From assembly GCA_947173955.1 (NCBI GenBank), contig CAMWHE010000002.1, positions 58,931 to 122,930 on the forward strand: a DNA stretch of 64,000 bases, written 5' to 3'. This document shows positions 63,769-64,000 of the stretch, one piece after another. The stretch's first letter is position 1, and every line of letters begins with the position of its first letter. A program made the position numbers and the translations under genes. The notes beneath the pieces were generated by a model. That model was not told the origin of the DNA and made no database searches. It was given only the letters and a program-made list of their open reading frames with translations. Origin of the DNA: an uncultured Bacteroidales bacterium (GTDB lineage Bacteria > Bacteroidota > Bacteroidia > Bacteroidales > Muribaculaceae).

Positions 63769-64000
63769 GTTGTGGTTTGATGTAGAATCTATTATATTAG
63801 CAACTAAACCAGCATTAGCATTATTAAGATTGAGTTGTGGTTTGATGTAGAATCTATTATATTAGCAACCTGAATCGCAACGGCAGAAATCAACAGCAGT
63901 TGTGGTTTGATGTAGAATCTATTATATTAGCAACATTTGTATTGATGGGAGTATTGTAGTAATGTTGTGGTTTGATGTAGAATCTATTATATTAGCAACG
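63769..64000 (+). CRISPR. Type II-C CRISPR array, four repeats in window, continuing beyond it
   Basis: Four identical 36-base repeats start at 63769, 63834, 63899 and 63964, separated by three 29-base spacers (63805-63833, 63870-63898, 63935-63963). The repeat begins GTTGTGGTTTGATGTAGAAT and ends CTATTATATTAGCAAC. Period 65. The array is cut by the window edge at base 64000. Direction is taken from the anti-repeat pairing and GTTGT start, so the crRNA reads on the plus strand. Each repeat also contains TTG-N20-TATATTAG, a near-consensus promoter. Confidence 0.98.

Overview
This window looks like chromosome of a member of the Bacteroidota, most likely a gut Bacteroidales of the Muribaculaceae/Bacteroides kind. 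The family level is a guess. The reasons are the repeated Bacteroidota-type promoter (TTG, 19-20 bases, TAnnTTTG), the fused LpxC-FabZ protein, the long SecA (1115 residues), a Bacteroidota-type porin, several S9 peptidases and clostripain, and the scarcity of Shine-Dalgarno sequences. Most of it is ordinary, densely packed core genome. Two stretches stand out: a small phage-derived remnant at about 21.0-23.7 kb, and a type II-C CRISPR-Cas9 locus from 58.6 kb to the right edge.

Layout. 0-7.7 kb: the tail of a probable phosphatase-superfamily gene, secA, a membrane-anchored coiled-coil protein, an MgtC/SapB protein and a Kef-type antiporter. 7.7-13.3 kb: gltX, an outer-membrane protein and waaA in one tight unit, then glyS with its own promoter. 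13.3-17 kb: LemA, an FKBP lipoprotein, a clostripain-like lipoprotein and an MscS channel with an unusual insertion. 17-20.9 kb: recJ and recQ, overlapping by four bases. 21-23.7 kb: phage-type remnant with a truncated DUF4406 gene, a tRNA-like small RNA with its own promoter and terminator, a PBECR-like nuclease gene coupled to a DUF4417 gene, a 29-codon cysteine-motif ORF absent from the ORF track, and the C-terminal remnant of a cytosine DNA methyltransferase. 23.7-34.2 kb: an LtaS-like enzyme divergent from uvrB, then a YgiQ radical-SAM protein, an S9 peptidase, a DUF6155 protein and a porin. 34.2-45.6 kb: a solute-binding-like protein facing a six-gene minus-strand operon (PEP-synthase-like protein, coiled-coil protein, DPP IV, membrane protein with an HTH-like segment, miaA, secreted protein), then a DUF695 gene. 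45.7-49 kb: lipid A operon lpxD, lpxC-fabZ, lpxA. 49-58.5 kb: an M16 protease, a GT4 glycosyltransferase, glnS with a TPR protein, rsmG with an MBL hydrolase on the minus strand, and a CvfB-like S1 protein.

The CRISPR locus holds cas9 (1219 residues), cas1 and cas2, followed by a 36-base repeat array with 29-base spacers that runs off the window. No cas4 or csn2 is present, which fits subtype II-C. The tracrRNA is not in the ORF track. It can be read on the minus strand just upstream of cas9: an anti-repeat pairing with the repeat, the ACAATAAGGC sequence seen in other II-C tracrRNAs, and a terminator hairpin with seven T. Each repeat also carries a near-consensus Bacteroidota promoter (TTG, 20 bases, TATATTAG), so each spacer may be transcribed from its own repeat, as described for Neisseria II-C arrays.

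Limits: all calls come from reading the sequence and ORF translations. No database search, structure prediction or alignment was run. Three ORF-track starts (32262, 45719, 52085) are TTG codons inside promoter -7 boxes and were moved to downstream ATGs; other starts were moved where noted.
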